Shown here one piece after another: positions 41,310-50,182 of a stretch of DNA of 64,000 nt. Every line of letters begins with the position of its first letter. Position 1 is the stretch's first letter. The notes under the pieces were generated by a model that had not been told where the DNA came from, made no database searches, and saw nothing but the letters and a program-made list of their open reading frames with translations. The position numbers and the translations under genes were made by a program. This DNA is from UMGS1002 sp050946195 (lineage in GTDB: Bacteria; Bacillota; Clostridia; Oscillospirales; CAG-272): the NCBI GenBank assembly GCA_050946195.1, contig JBMNUI010000001.1, positions 1 through 64,000 of the forward strand, read 5' to 3'.

Positions 41310-42785
41310 ATGCTTTATAAGAGCACCAGAGACTCAGGTGATGCAAAGTTTACCTCTGCCGAGGTCATAAAGCGGGGTATTGCCGAAGACGGCGGGCTGT
41401 ATGTCCCCGCGGAAATACCTGCTCTCGGCAGGGATGAAATAGAAAAGCTCCGCCAAATGCCCTATTCTGAGCGGGCAGTCTTCATCCTCTTAAAATTCCT
41501 CGACGATTACTCCTATGACGAGCTGCTCGCCGACTGCAAAGCCGCCTACAGCGCCGAATCCTTCCCCGGCGGCCCGGCCCCCCTCGCGAGGCTTGACGAC
41601 AGGCTCTACTCACTTGAGCTCTGGCACGGGCCGACCGCGGCATTTAAGGACATGGCGCTGCAGCTCATGCCGCGGCTGCTCACCCGCGCGCTCAAAAAAA
41701 CCGGCGAGGGCAGGACAGTCCATATTCTGGTCGCCACCTCAGGAGACACCGGCAAGGCGGCGCTTGAGGGATTTAAGGATATCGACCAGACCAGAATAAC
41801 CGTATTCTACCCGGAGTGCGGCGTGAGTTTAGTCCAGAAACGGCAGATGGCCACACAAACCGGTTCGAATGTCGACGTCTGCGCGGTGCGCGGCAACTTT
41901 GACGACTGCCAGAACGGCGTCAAGCGGCTATTTTCGGACATAGAGCTTGCAGCAGAACTTGACCGGCGGGGGTATTTCCTCTCAAGCGCCAACTCAATCA
42001 ACTGGGGGCGGCTTGTACCGCAGATAGTCTATTACGTCTCGGCCTATTGCGAGCTGTTGAACAGCGGCGCACTGAAGCTCGGCGAGAAATTCTGCGTCTG
42101 CGTGCCGACCGGGAATTTCGGCAACATACTTGCCGGGTATTTCGCCGGGCTGATGGGAATTCCGATAAAAAAGCTCATCTGCGCCTCAAACCTCAACAAC
42201 GTGCTGACCGATTTCCTGCGGCAAGGCAGGTACGACCGTAACCGCACCTTCCACAAGACAATGTCGCCCTCGATGGATATACTGATATCGAGCAACCTTG
42301 AGCGGCTGCTCTATTATGTCGCCGGCGCCGAAAAAACCCGGAAATATACCGCCGAGCTCGGCAAGACCGGCTGCTATCAGATATCGGGCGAGGAAAAAGA
42401 TAAAATCTCAGAAAAATTTATCGGCTATTTTGCCGACGAGACCGAAACCCCGGCGACCATAAGCAGCATTTTTGAGAAGTACGGCTACCTTTGTGACACG
42501 CACACCGCCGTGGCTTTTAGCTGTGCCGAAAAATACCGGCAGGAGACCGGCGATGACAGTATCATCACCGTAGTATCCACCGCAAGCCCCTATAAATTTG
42601 CAGGCGACGTATACCGAGCGCTGACCGGCAGCGACCCCGCCGGGGAATTTGAGGCCTTTGACCAGCTGCATAGCCTCACCGGCGTGCCTATTCCCTACCC
42701 GCTTGCCGGCATCGGTAGCCGGCCGGTCAGGTTCACGACTTCGGTTGACAAAGAAGAAATGAAAAAATACATTCTTGGTATGTAA
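41310..42785 (+). CDS. thrC: Threonine synthase
   Basis: 491 residues. PLP-dependent: the Schiff-base Lys lies in HGPTAAFKDMALQLMP, and the phosphate loop in CVPTGNFGNILAGYFAG. MLYKSTRDSGDAKFTSAEVI is the usual start. Converts O-phosphohomoserine to threonine. The required homoserine kinase may be the ApgM-like protein five genes upstream. The long form (about 490 residues) matches bacterial class I ThrC. Confidence 0.94.
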   Translation: MLYKSTRDSGDAKFTSAEVIKRGIAEDGGLYVPAEIPALGRDEIEKLRQMPYSERAVFILLKFLDDYSYDELLADCKAAYSAESFPGGPAPLARLDDRLYSLELWHGPTAAFKDMALQLMPRLLTRALKKTGEGRTVHILVATSGDTGKAALEGFKDIDQTRITVFYPECGVSLVQKRQMATQTGSNVDVCAVRGNFDDCQNGVKRLFSDIELAAELDRRGYFLSSANSINWGRLVPQIVYYVSAYCELLNSGALKLGEKFCVCVPTGNFGNILAGYFAGLMGIPIKKLICASNLNNVLTDFLRQGRYDRNRTFHKTMSPSMDILISSNLERLLYYVAGAEKTRKYTAELGKTGCYQISGEEKDKISEKFIGYFADETETPATISSIFEKYGYLCDTHTAVAFSCAEKYRQETGDDSIITVVSTASPYKFAGDVYRALTGSDPAGEFEAFDQLHSLTGVPIPYPLAGIGSRPVRFTTSVDKEEMKKYILGM

Positions 42786-42860
42786 ATGCCGGCATTTTCA
42801 TGCCGGCGGGCGGCGCCTCTTGCTGCGGCTGCCGCCTTATCCTCTCCGGTTATGCCCGGC

Positions 42861-43067
42861 TTATTCGGATTTTGGTCTGAAAGTAGTGCACAGAGTTTCG
42901 GCGCTGGTCTCGGCACTCCCGGGACCGACGTTTATCTGTTCGGCGGTGCAGTAATTGCTGCTGTCATGGTAGTAGCAGTTTTTGACGTCACAGCTGATAC
43001 ACTTCTGTATGCCGACGTTGCTGACTTCTCGCCCCTGTCTGTGCTCCTGCCTGTTTTTCTCTTTCAT
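42861..43067 (-). CDS. Small DUF1540 Cys-rich protein
   Basis: About 68 residues (72 if the ATG at 43079 is used). ISCDVKNCYYHDSSNYCTAE with a distal CTTFRPK reproduces the DUF1540 pattern of four Cys that probably bind metal. The ATG at 43067 lies 13 nt after AAAGGA; the ATG at 43079 is too close to it. Convergent with thrC. Function unknown; the family is common in spore formers. Confidence 0.7.
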   Translation of the reverse strand: MKEKNRQEHRQGREVSNVGIQKCISCDVKNCYYHDSSNYCTAEQINVGPGSAETSAETLCTTFRPKSE

Positions 43068-43173
43068 TTTTATGACCATTCCTTTTTCTTTTTTATATCC
43101 GCTGACCGGACCTGTTTTATTATATGTAAAACCATGTCACTTATTCGAAAAGACCACGAAAGGAGCCTCTTGT

Positions 43174-43893
43174 TTGCCTGTTTTTGTGATATCCGATCTT
43201 CACCTGTCCTCTGACGCCACAAAATCCATGGAGGTTTTCGGGCCCCGCTGGCGCAATTACATGTCGCGCCTTGAACAAAACTGGAACAAGGTGGTCGGGG
43301 ACGGTGACACCGTGGTAATCCCGGGCGATATTTCCTGGGCGCTGACACTTGAAGGAGCCTTGCCCGACCTTATCTTTTTGGACCGGCTCCGCGGCAAAAA
43401 GATCATAGGCAAGGGCAATCACGACTACTGGTGGTCGACGCAGAAAAAGCTCAGGACGCTCTTTGAGAGTAATCGGATTTCCACAATTGACATACTCTAT
43501 AACAACGCTCATGTTGCCGGGGACATAGTGATATGCGGCACCCGCGGGTGGTACAACGAGCAAGCCCGGCCGCCGGCCGAAAACCAGCCCGACTATGCCA
43601 GAATCATAAACCGCGAGGCCATCAGGTTCAGACTAAGCATAGCGGCGGCCGAGCCGCTTGCAAAGGAGTCCGGCTACCCTATCGTAGCCTTCTTCCACTT
43701 CCCTCCCGTGTGGAATGATTTTGTCTCTCGGGAACTGGTTGATATCCTCCATGAGCATAACATAAAAAAATGCTACTATGGTCACATACACGGATATTAT
43801 GGCGCGGAATCCAAGTTTGTTTTTGAAGATGTGACTTTCCAGCTTGTCTCTTCGGATTTTCTTGATTTTATGCCTGTACCTGTCAGAATTTAG
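43174..43893 (+). CDS. Metallophosphoesterase
   Basis: 239 residues from a TTG at 43174: AAAGGAG stands 8 nt upstream and the TTG leads straight into PVFVISDLHLSSDATKSMEV. Calcineurin-like motifs: DLHLS, GDISWAL, GNHDYWW, and FFHFPPVW and GHIHGYYG for the remaining His ligands. The DATKSMEVFGPRWRNY opening marks a clostridial subfamily of unknown substrate. No signal peptide, so cytoplasmic. It is followed after 98 bp by tig, which has its own promoter. Confidence 0.85.
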   Translation: MPVFVISDLHLSSDATKSMEVFGPRWRNYMSRLEQNWNKVVGDGDTVVIPGDISWALTLEGALPDLIFLDRLRGKKIIGKGNHDYWWSTQKKLRTLFESNRISTIDILYNNAHVAGDIVICGTRGWYNEQARPPAENQPDYARIINREAIRFRLSIAAAEPLAKESGYPIVAFFHFPPVWNDFVSRELVDILHEHNIKKCYYGHIHGYYGAESKFVFEDVTFQLVSSDFLDFMPVPVRI

Positions 43894-43922
43894 GATCGGT
43901 TGGCCGATATTTGATAAAACTA

Positions 43923-43951
43923 TTGACAAAAGACGTATATTGATGTAAAAT
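43923..43951 (+). promoter_or_regulatory. Sigma-A promoter for tig-clpP
   Basis: TTGACA (43923-43928), 17 bp, TAAAAT (43946-43951). Confidence 0.8.
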
Positions 43952-43991
43952 ACAGAGGTTGCAAAAATTTCTTCCGGAGGAATTGTTCTAA

Positions 43992-45422
43992 ATGAGTTTG
44001 GTCAAAGCCGAAAAAACCGATAAGAATTTATACACCCTTGAGTTTTCGGTTGACAAGGATGCATTCGAGGCTGCAATTGAGAATGCATACCGCAGGAAAG
44101 TTAAGAGAATCAGTATCCCGGGCTTCAGGCCGGGCAAGGCTTCGCGCAGCATAATCGAAAAGACATACGGCAAAACCTATTTTTATGACGACGCGATAAA
44201 CGAAGTGCTGCCCGGCGCATATGAGGCGGCAGTAGGCGAGGCCGGTATTGAGGTAGTAAGTCGCCCCGAGATAGACGTACTCTCTACCGACAACGGAGTG
44301 CTCTTCTCTGCCAAGGTATATGTAAAGCCCGAGGTTTCGATTGAGGGATATAAGGGCATTGAGGTCGAGAAGCATGTCCACAAGACGACCGACGAGGAGG
44401 TTGACGCTGAAATCTCAATAATTCAAAGGCGCAACGCCCATGAAATCAGCATTACCGACCGCCCTGCACAGAGCGGCGATACCGTATATATTGACTTTGA
44501 GGGATTCTGCGACGGCACCGCCTTTGAGGGCGGAAAAGCCGAGAACCGCCCGCTCACACTCGGCTCGAACACCTTCATCCCCGGATTTGAGGACCAGGTA
44601 ATCGGGCAGAGAATCGGCGACGAGTTCGAGGTCAACGTGACATTCCCGGAGGATTATCATACCAAAGAGCTTGCAGGAAAGCCCGCGGTATTCAAGTGCA
44701 AGCTCAGGTCGATAACAAAAACCGAGCTCCCCGCCCTTGACGACGAATTTGCCAAGGACGTATCCGAATTCGATACCTTTGCTGAATACAGAAACGACGT
44801 CAGGGCAAAAATTCAGAAAAGACACGAGACCGAAGCCGACCGCGAGGTTGACAACGCGCTCTCTGAAGCCTTGGTAAATAAGCTTGTCGCCGACATTCCG
44901 GAACCGATGTTCGAGGCCGAGGTCGACAGCTCGGTACGTGATTATGACAACCACCTGCGCATGCAGGGACTGAGTCTTGATTTGTACCTCAAGTACACCG
45001 GGCAGACGCTTGAGGATATGCGCTCAATACTCCGTCTCGGCGCCGAAGCACAGGTAAAGCTCAGGCTCGCACTTGAGAAAATCGCCGAGCTTGAGAGCAT
45101 TACCGCTACCGAAGAAGAAATTAACGCCGAATACGAGCGGCTCCAGAAAACATATAACACCGAGCCCGAAAAGATCCGTGAAATGGTGAGCGCCGAGGTT
45201 GTCAAGAAGGATCTGGTGCTGCAGAAGGCCATGAAATTCGTGCGCGACAACGCGGTTATCAAGGAAACCGAATGTCACTGCGACGTCAATGACAAAACCG
45301 AAACGCAGACTGAAGCCAAATCCGAAAGTGAAGAAATGCCCTTGTACCCATTGTCGTCGAGCAGACCAGCAGGGGGGAAAGATCCTATGATATTTTCTCA
45401 AGGCTGCTCAATGACCGGATAA
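43992..45422 (+). CDS. tig: Trigger factor
   Basis: 476 codons in the open frame. The ribosome-binding signature FRPGKAS lies near residue 43, followed by the FKBP-type domain (SGDTVYIDFEGFCDGTAFEGG) and the helical C-terminal chaperone domain ending about VIKETECH. An acidic tail (DVNDKTETQTEAKSESEE) follows. The last 28 or so codons (from MPLYPLSSS) read the clpP coding DNA out of frame until the TAA at 45420, so the true end of the protein is uncertain. Tig folds nascent chains at the ribosome exit. Confidence 0.92.
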   Translation: MSLVKAEKTDKNLYTLEFSVDKDAFEAAIENAYRRKVKRISIPGFRPGKASRSIIEKTYGKTYFYDDAINEVLPGAYEAAVGEAGIEVVSRPEIDVLSTDNGVLFSAKVYVKPEVSIEGYKGIEVEKHVHKTTDEEVDAEISIIQRRNAHEISITDRPAQSGDTVYIDFEGFCDGTAFEGGKAENRPLTLGSNTFIPGFEDQVIGQRIGDEFEVNVTFPEDYHTKELAGKPAVFKCKLRSITKTELPALDDEFAKDVSEFDTFAEYRNDVRAKIQKRHETEADREVDNALSEALVNKLVADIPEPMFEAEVDSSVRDYDNHLRMQGLSLDLYLKYTGQTLEDMRSILRLGAEAQVKLRLALEKIAELESITATEEEINAEYERLQKTYNTEPEKIREMVSAEVVKKDLVLQKAMKFVRDNAVIKETECHCDVNDKTETQTEAKSESEEMPLYPLSSSRPAGGKDPMIFSQGCSMTG

Positions 45423-45919
45423 TATTCCTCTCGGACGAGGTCAACGACACCACGGCCTCGCTGGTTGTGGCCCAGATGCTCTTTCTTGAGGCACAGGACC
45501 CGGATAAGGACATCAACTTCTATATCAACTCCCCGGGCGGTTCTCTCACGGCCGGCATGGCGATTTACGATACCATGAATTTTGTCAAGTGCGATGTTGC
45601 CACCATCTGCGTAGGAATGGCAGCAAGTATGGGCTCATTCCTGCTCGCCGCAGGCACAAAGGGCAAGCGCTCGGCGCTGCCCAACAGCCTAATCATGATC
45701 CATCAGCCCATGGGCGGCGCAAAAGGCCAGGCAAGCGATATTAAGATTCAGGCCGAGCTGATTTTGCGCATGAGAGATAACATCAACACTATTTTAGCAG
45801 AACGCACCGGCAAGTCGGTTGAACAGATAGCCCGCGACACGGACCGCGATTTTTATATGACCGCTGCCGAATCCAAGGAATACGGGATTATCGATACGGT
45901 GATGACCAAACGTCCCTAA
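45338..45919 (+). CDS. clpP: ClpP protease subunit, start unresolved (frame break at tig junction)
   Basis: From GCC at 45338 the frame reads ALVPIVVEQTSRGERSYDIF, a normal ClpP N-terminus. The whole 193-residue protein is present with the Ser of GMAASMGSF, the His of MIHQPMGG and the Asp of ARDTDRDFYM. There is no ATG, GTG or TTG in frame before it: a TGA stands at 45329-45331 and the only ATG (45336) is in the tig frame. The first in-frame ATG (45467) would remove 43 residues. One extra G after ATG 45336 would give ATG-GCC and also fuse tig to clpP. ClpP forms the proteolytic barrel for ClpX, which follows. Confidence 0.88.
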   Translation, partial: ALVPIVVEQTSRGERSYDIFSRLLNDRIIFLSDEVNDTTASLVVAQMLFLEAQDPDKDINFYINSPGGSLTAGMAIYDTMNFVKCDVATICVGMAASMGSFLLAAGTKGKRSALPNSLIMIHQPMGGAKGQASDIKIQAELILRMRDNINTILAERTGKSVEQIARDTDRDFYMTAAESKEYGIIDTVMTKRP

Positions 45920-46009
45920 CCGCTACCCACAATTTTCCTATCACATGTCCTTCTTTGTCGCGGCAGGGCTGCGGCGGAAGGCACAGAACCCAAAGAGAGG
46001 CACTATAAA

Positions 46010-47335
46010 ATGGCTGGCGCAAACACCACCAACCGCAACAAAACAACAACTCGCTTCTGCTCGTTTTGCGGCCGTAACGAGAATCAGGTCAATTTCCTGA
46101 TTCCTTCGCCTACCGGCCTTTATATCTGCGACTTCTGCGTGGATGCCTGCGAGGAGCTGATTTACAACAGTCTGCCGCAGGAAAAGGATATCGGCTCGCT
46201 CACACTTGAAGCACTTCCCCGCCCCAAGGATATAAAACAAACCCTTGACCAGTATGTCATCGGTCAGGACAGGGCCAAAATTGCCTTGTCGGTGGCTGTT
46301 TACAACCACTACAAGCGGGTACTCAGCTCTGACCTCAGCAAGCGGGGGCGGCGGCGCTTACAGCGGCAACGGGCGCAGGAAAAAGCAGACGACGAGAGTG
46401 AAATCGAGCTTCAGAAAAGCAATGTCCTCTTGATAGGACCTACCGGCGTCGGCAAGACTTATCTGGCACAGACGCTTGCCAAGACCCTGAAGGTTCCCTT
46501 TGCCATTGCCGATGCCACGACACTCACCGAGGCGGGATATGTCGGCGAGGACGTCGAGAATATTCTTCTGCGCCTGATTCAGGCTGCCGATTACGACATC
46601 GAGCTTGCCGAACGCGGAATCATCTATATCGACGAAATCGACAAAATATCGCGCAAGAGCGAAAACCCCTCTATTACCCGCGACGTCTCGGGCGAGGGTG
46701 TCCAGCAGGCCCTTTTGAAAATCCTTGAGGGCACGATATCAAACGTTCCCCCGCAGGGCGGCCGGAAGCACCCTAATCAGGAATTCATTCAGATAAACAC
46801 CGAAAACATCCTATTTATATGCGGCGGTGCCTTTGACGGGCTTGACAAAATCATCGAGCGTCGCCGCGGCAACAACACGGTCGGGTTTCTCGGTGAAATT
46901 AAGAACAAGGAAGAAAAGCGCGCAAACGGCATCCTCAGGGATATTATCCCCCATGACCTGATTAAGTACGGCCTTATCCCCGAGCTTGTCGGGCGCCTGC
47001 CGATAATCGTCACGCTTGACGAGCTCGACAACGACGCGCTTGTAAAGATCATCAGCGAGCCGAAAAACTCACTGCTCCGCCAGTATATAAAGCTCTTCCA
47101 GATGGACGGGGTCGAACTCCATTTCGACGAAGCGGCGCTGAGAGCAATCGCCGACCTTGCGATATCACGCAACACCGGCGCACGCGGTCTGCGCTCGATA
47201 ATGGAGGGAATTATGACCGAGCTCATGTTTGAAATACCGAGCCGGCGGGATGTCGAGTCGGTCCGCATTACCGAAGGCTGTGTGAGGGGCACCGAAAAAC
47301 CAATCGTGACCTTCAGAAGCGCGAATGCGGGGTAG
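46010..47335 (+). CDS. clpX: ClpX ATPase subunit
   Basis: 441 residues. Four-Cys zinc domain near residues 17-50 (CSFCGRNENQVNF...CDFCVDAC), Walker A GPTGVGKT (about residue 143), Walker B IIYIDEIDKI, the pore loop within DATTLTEAGYVGEDV, and sensor regions with the IGF-type loop for ClpP (here VGFLGEIK). It unfolds substrates and feeds them to ClpP. An insertion rich in Arg/Lys (LSKRGRRRLQRQRAQEKADDE) near residue 115 accounts for the length above the usual 420. Located 90 bp after clpP. Confidence 0.95.
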   Translation: MAGANTTNRNKTTTRFCSFCGRNENQVNFLIPSPTGLYICDFCVDACEELIYNSLPQEKDIGSLTLEALPRPKDIKQTLDQYVIGQDRAKIALSVAVYNHYKRVLSSDLSKRGRRRLQRQRAQEKADDESEIELQKSNVLLIGPTGVGKTYLAQTLAKTLKVPFAIADATTLTEAGYVGEDVENILLRLIQAADYDIELAERGIIYIDEIDKISRKSENPSITRDVSGEGVQQALLKILEGTISNVPPQGGRKHPNQEFIQINTENILFICGGAFDGLDKIIERRRGNNTVGFLGEIKNKEEKRANGILRDIIPHDLIKYGLIPELVGRLPIIVTLDELDNDALVKIISEPKNSLLRQYIKLFQMDGVELHFDEAALRAIADLAISRNTGARGLRSIMEGIMTELMFEIPSRRDVESVRITEGCVRGTEKPIVTFRSANAG

Positions 47336-47375
47336 TAGGAACAAACGATTTAAACGTTAAAGCATAAAGCACAAT

Positions 47376-47430
47376 CGGCGACCGGATATCCGAAGCTCTG
47401 AGGCTAGGATATCCGGCCGCCGGTTTTTTT
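47376..47430 (+). terminator. Terminator after clpX
   Basis: CGGCGACCGGATATCC (47376-47391) pairs with GGATATCCGG-CCGCCG (47407-47422); a run of seven T follows. Confidence 0.9.
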
Positions 47431-47450
47431 GTCTGTTACTTTTTTACCTC

Positions 47451-48281
47451 TTAGTTTCCGCATCTCTTATCGATGCTGCCGGGAATCATCATGGGCGGGC
47501 TGAACTCGCTTATCGGGAATGCCATCTTTCTGAACAGGCTGCAGGGGTCATCCTGTGCCGCCTCAACGCACTCCTTGTCGGGCACCGTGTATTCGGTCGC
47601 ATTGATGAGGAACTGGTCCGGCCGGACAATCCTGACAATCGAGAAGATTCCGAGGGTCACGGCAAGATACTTCTCGCGTTTGCTGTCGTCGCTGAGATTA
47701 CCGCTCAGCCGGTAGGTAACCGCTTCGGGGATGTCGCAGGCACAGCAGCAGCAATAACATTTACGCTCGTCGCAGGGGTCAATCACCTTGGTCTCAAGCA
47801 CCACTGGGTCGACCACTTCGACAACCGCGCTGGGCACATTCTTGACGCAGCAAATCGGGTCGGGGTTATGACAATAATCATTCGGGTCGGAATTGCTCTT
47901 GAAGATGCAGACATTGCTCTCGCTGCCGTAGAGGACCACCTTCTTTTCAACTACGGCTACCCCGTCGAATTCCTGTGCCTTCCCTCCGATGCAAGCCTCA
48001 CATACCAGCTTGATGTAGAACCTGATTGTGACGGTGTAGAACCCGCGGTTGAAGAGTACCGGCTCGATGTTTATGTAGGTCCATGCTATACACGCGCTTT
48101 TTGTTCTCACTACCGACGTGCGCTCTATGATATCATTTCCGAAATCGGTGAGTATTACCCGGACATTCTCGAAGCAATCGCGGTCACGGCATGAGTCAAG
48201 GATTCTGTTTGTCTCGATGCAAACCATTTCCCTGCCGGACGAACCACCCGGACATCCGCATGAAAATCGATTTTCTGCCAT
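47451..48281 (-). CDS. Cys-rich protein, possibly a spore-associated structural protein
   Basis: 276 residues with about 24 Cys, including the run CYCCCCACD near residue 175. Blocks such as CIETNRILDSCRDRDCFENV, PVLFNRGFYTVTIRFYIKLV, QFLINATEYTVPDKEC and DDPCSLFRKMAFPISEF look like a conserved clostridial hypothetical family that I know only as such. The start follows GGAGG. Upstream on the minus strand CATAACATA (48332-48340) resembles a sigma-K/sigma-E -10. The high Cys content and the possible late sporulation promoter suggest a coat or crust role; this is inference. Confidence 0.7.
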   Translation of the reverse strand: MAENRFSCGCPGGSSGREMVCIETNRILDSCRDRDCFENVRVILTDFGNDIIERTSVVRTKSACIAWTYINIEPVLFNRGFYTVTIRFYIKLVCEACIGGKAQEFDGVAVVEKKVVLYGSESNVCIFKSNSDPNDYCHNPDPICCVKNVPSAVVEVVDPVVLETKVIDPCDERKCYCCCCACDIPEAVTYRLSGNLSDDSKREKYLAVTLGIFSIVRIVRPDQFLINATEYTVPDKECVEAAQDDPCSLFRKMAFPISEFSPPMMIPGSIDKRCGN

Positions 48282-48331
48282 TATTTCTGTAACCTCCAGT
48301 TTTTGTGCGGAGATAATTCAATCTCCTATAA

Positions 48332-48340
48332 TATGTTATG
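48332..48340 (-). promoter_or_regulatory. Possible sigma-K/E -10 element
   Basis: CATAACATA fits the CATA-N3-TA pattern on the minus strand, about 50 bp before the Cys-rich gene. No firm -35 element was found. Confidence 0.25.
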
Positions 48341-48511
48341 CGTTTTTCTGAAATTTGACATTGCTCGGGGATTTTATTTGTTTTTTTACATGCAGAATCG
48401 GCGTCCGGGGACCTAAAATTGAGCTTTTCCGGCGGAGGACTGTCCTGACACCGCGCGGGAGCGGGCTTTGCGAGTGTCCAGCGGCCTTTTTTGGCGATGG
48501 CGAAGCCCCAC

Positions 48512-48545
48512 AAAAAAGAGAGAAGCCTCATGTTAGAAGCTTCTC
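48512..48545 (-). terminator. Terminator of the FAD oxidoreductase gene
   Basis: GAGAAGC (48520-48526) pairs with GCTTCTC (48539-48545); on the minus strand six T follow (48512-48517). Confidence 0.75.
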
Positions 48546-48561
48546 CCAAAATCGCGCTCTA

Positions 48562-49926
48562 TTATCTAAGTATCGCTTTATCTTTCTGCAGGATACCGAC
48601 CACTTCGCGGTAGTTGACATCCCTCGGGCTGATGCCCTTATGCACGGCGCAGGCTGCAAGCGTCCCGGCGCCCTGGCCGACTGCCATGCAGGTCGGCATC
48701 ACCCGCATGGAGGCGAGCGATTCGTGGTCCATTGAGATGCACCTGCCCGAGAAAAGCAGCCCGTCTATGTCAGCGCTTATAAGCGAGCCGAGCGGTATCC
48801 CGTAGGGCTCAACAACCTCCTTCAGGACGGTTCCCTCCCCCTTGCCGCTGTGGATGTCGATTTTAAATCCGCCAAGGGCAATAGTATTCTCGGGCTTGTA
48901 GCCCGCGAGCACCTGGTCCACGGTCAACTTTTCAATCCCGCGGAACCGCCGGGTCTCGCGCACGCCTATTGCCGGACTTATTGAGTCGAGAACCGCGTTT
49001 TCAAAACCAGGGAAATACTCGCGCAGGACCCGGAAAATGCCCTCGACCTGAAGCTGCGCCTTGACCTCGGCATCGGACAGGCTCTCGATATCTGAGCAGT
49101 CGCAGTTCGTGATACGCACAATGTTGAGAAATACCTTGCCGGGTATTGTGGAATTAATAATAATGATGTTCTCGCGTAAAATCGGGCAGTCGGTTTTTTC
49201 CCTGATTTCGTCAAGATATGCCTTCATGCCGACCAAGACATAGGTGTCGGTCGAGCGCCAGAGCTTTGTGTCGTAACCTTCCCCCACGCTGACAGTATCA
49301 ATCTGCTTTTGATTCTCGGGGTGCGCTTCAATGAAGCTCATGAGTTTTTCTTTGTCAAATCCGATGACCGAGAACATGAGCGTCGGCGGCTGCAGCATAC
49401 GGTCAGCAGCGCTGCCCTTCTCGTATTGCGCCCCCGCAATATATGCAAGGTCGCCGTCACCGGTGGCGTCTATAAACACTTTGGCGCTTATCTCTACCTG
49501 GTCACCCTTGCCGGTCACAATCGCCTTCTGAATCCTGCCATCTTTAACAACAGCGCCGGTGACCTCGGTGTGGAAGAGCAGCCGCACCCCGGCCTCAAGG
49601 CACTTTTTGAGCGCAAGCAGCCTGAACCTGTCGGGGTGAATCAGCGTCACCGAATTGTGGAGCGGGCAGCGCACATGACCAAAAGAATCGCCGCTCGCCA
49701 TGAGATCGTCGATAAACTCCTGGGCTATCCCGCCGATAATCTGCCGGCCATCCTGCGCAAGGTACCCGAGCAGCGGCAGGCCGGTTGCGGCGCAGCCGCC
49801 GAGGTGGCCGTTTCTCTCGCACAAAATCACACTTGCTCCGTGTCTTGCAGCGGCTAAAGCCGCCGGAATACCGCCCGGCCCCCCGCCAAGGACCGCGACG
49901 TCACAAGACAACTCCCCTTTTCCCAT
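48562..49926 (-). CDS. FAD-dependent oxidoreductase (FAD_oxidored family)
   Basis: 454 residues from the ATG at 49926 (AAAGGAG about 10 nt upstream; a TTG at 49935 is too near that site). N-terminal dinucleotide fold VAVLGGGPGGIPAALAAARHG with LCERNGHLGGCAA, a mid-protein FIDATGDGDLAY, and the C-terminal FAD loop DGLLFSGRCISMDHESLAS. The family oxidises unknown, probably small organic substrates; the related fold covers fumarate reductase-like and thiazole-synthesis-like enzymes. Monocistronic, divergent from malic enzyme. Confidence 0.85.
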   Translation of the reverse strand: MGKGELSCDVAVLGGGPGGIPAALAAARHGASVILCERNGHLGGCAATGLPLLGYLAQDGRQIIGGIAQEFIDDLMASGDSFGHVRCPLHNSVTLIHPDRFRLLALKKCLEAGVRLLFHTEVTGAVVKDGRIQKAIVTGKGDQVEISAKVFIDATGDGDLAYIAGAQYEKGSAADRMLQPPTLMFSVIGFDKEKLMSFIEAHPENQKQIDTVSVGEGYDTKLWRSTDTYVLVGMKAYLDEIREKTDCPILRENIIIINSTIPGKVFLNIVRITNCDCSDIESLSDAEVKAQLQVEGIFRVLREYFPGFENAVLDSISPAIGVRETRRFRGIEKLTVDQVLAGYKPENTIALGGFKIDIHSGKGEGTVLKEVVEPYGIPLGSLISADIDGLLFSGRCISMDHESLASMRVMPTCMAVGQGAGTLAACAVHKGISPRDVNYREVVGILQKDKAILR

Positions 49927-50116
49927 ACCGGTCAAACTCCTTTATTCTTATAATCGGATATACCCGGAAGCCGAGCTTCCGGCATATCCGTGCCGCGGTT
50001 CAATGGGCAAACACGCCATTATTATAACACCATATTCGCCGATATGTCAATAATACCAAATGTTTTTTCTAATACGTCCGGATTTGAGATAAAAAAGGAA
50101 ATTTCGCCGGCCACTA

Positions 50117-50145
50117 TTGATTTTTTCTTTATGTATTGATATAAT
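50117..50145 (+). promoter_or_regulatory. Sigma-A promoter for malic enzyme
   Basis: TTGATT (50117-50122), 17 bp, TATAAT (50140-50145). Confidence 0.8.
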
Positions 50146-50182
50146 TTACACTGATTTTAAACCGATAAAAAAGGAGATAACC

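Noticed and set aside
42786..43214. 142-codon plus-strand frame after thrC
   Set aside because: Low-complexity hydrophobic translation with no ribosome site; the opposite strand encodes a clear DUF1540 protein.
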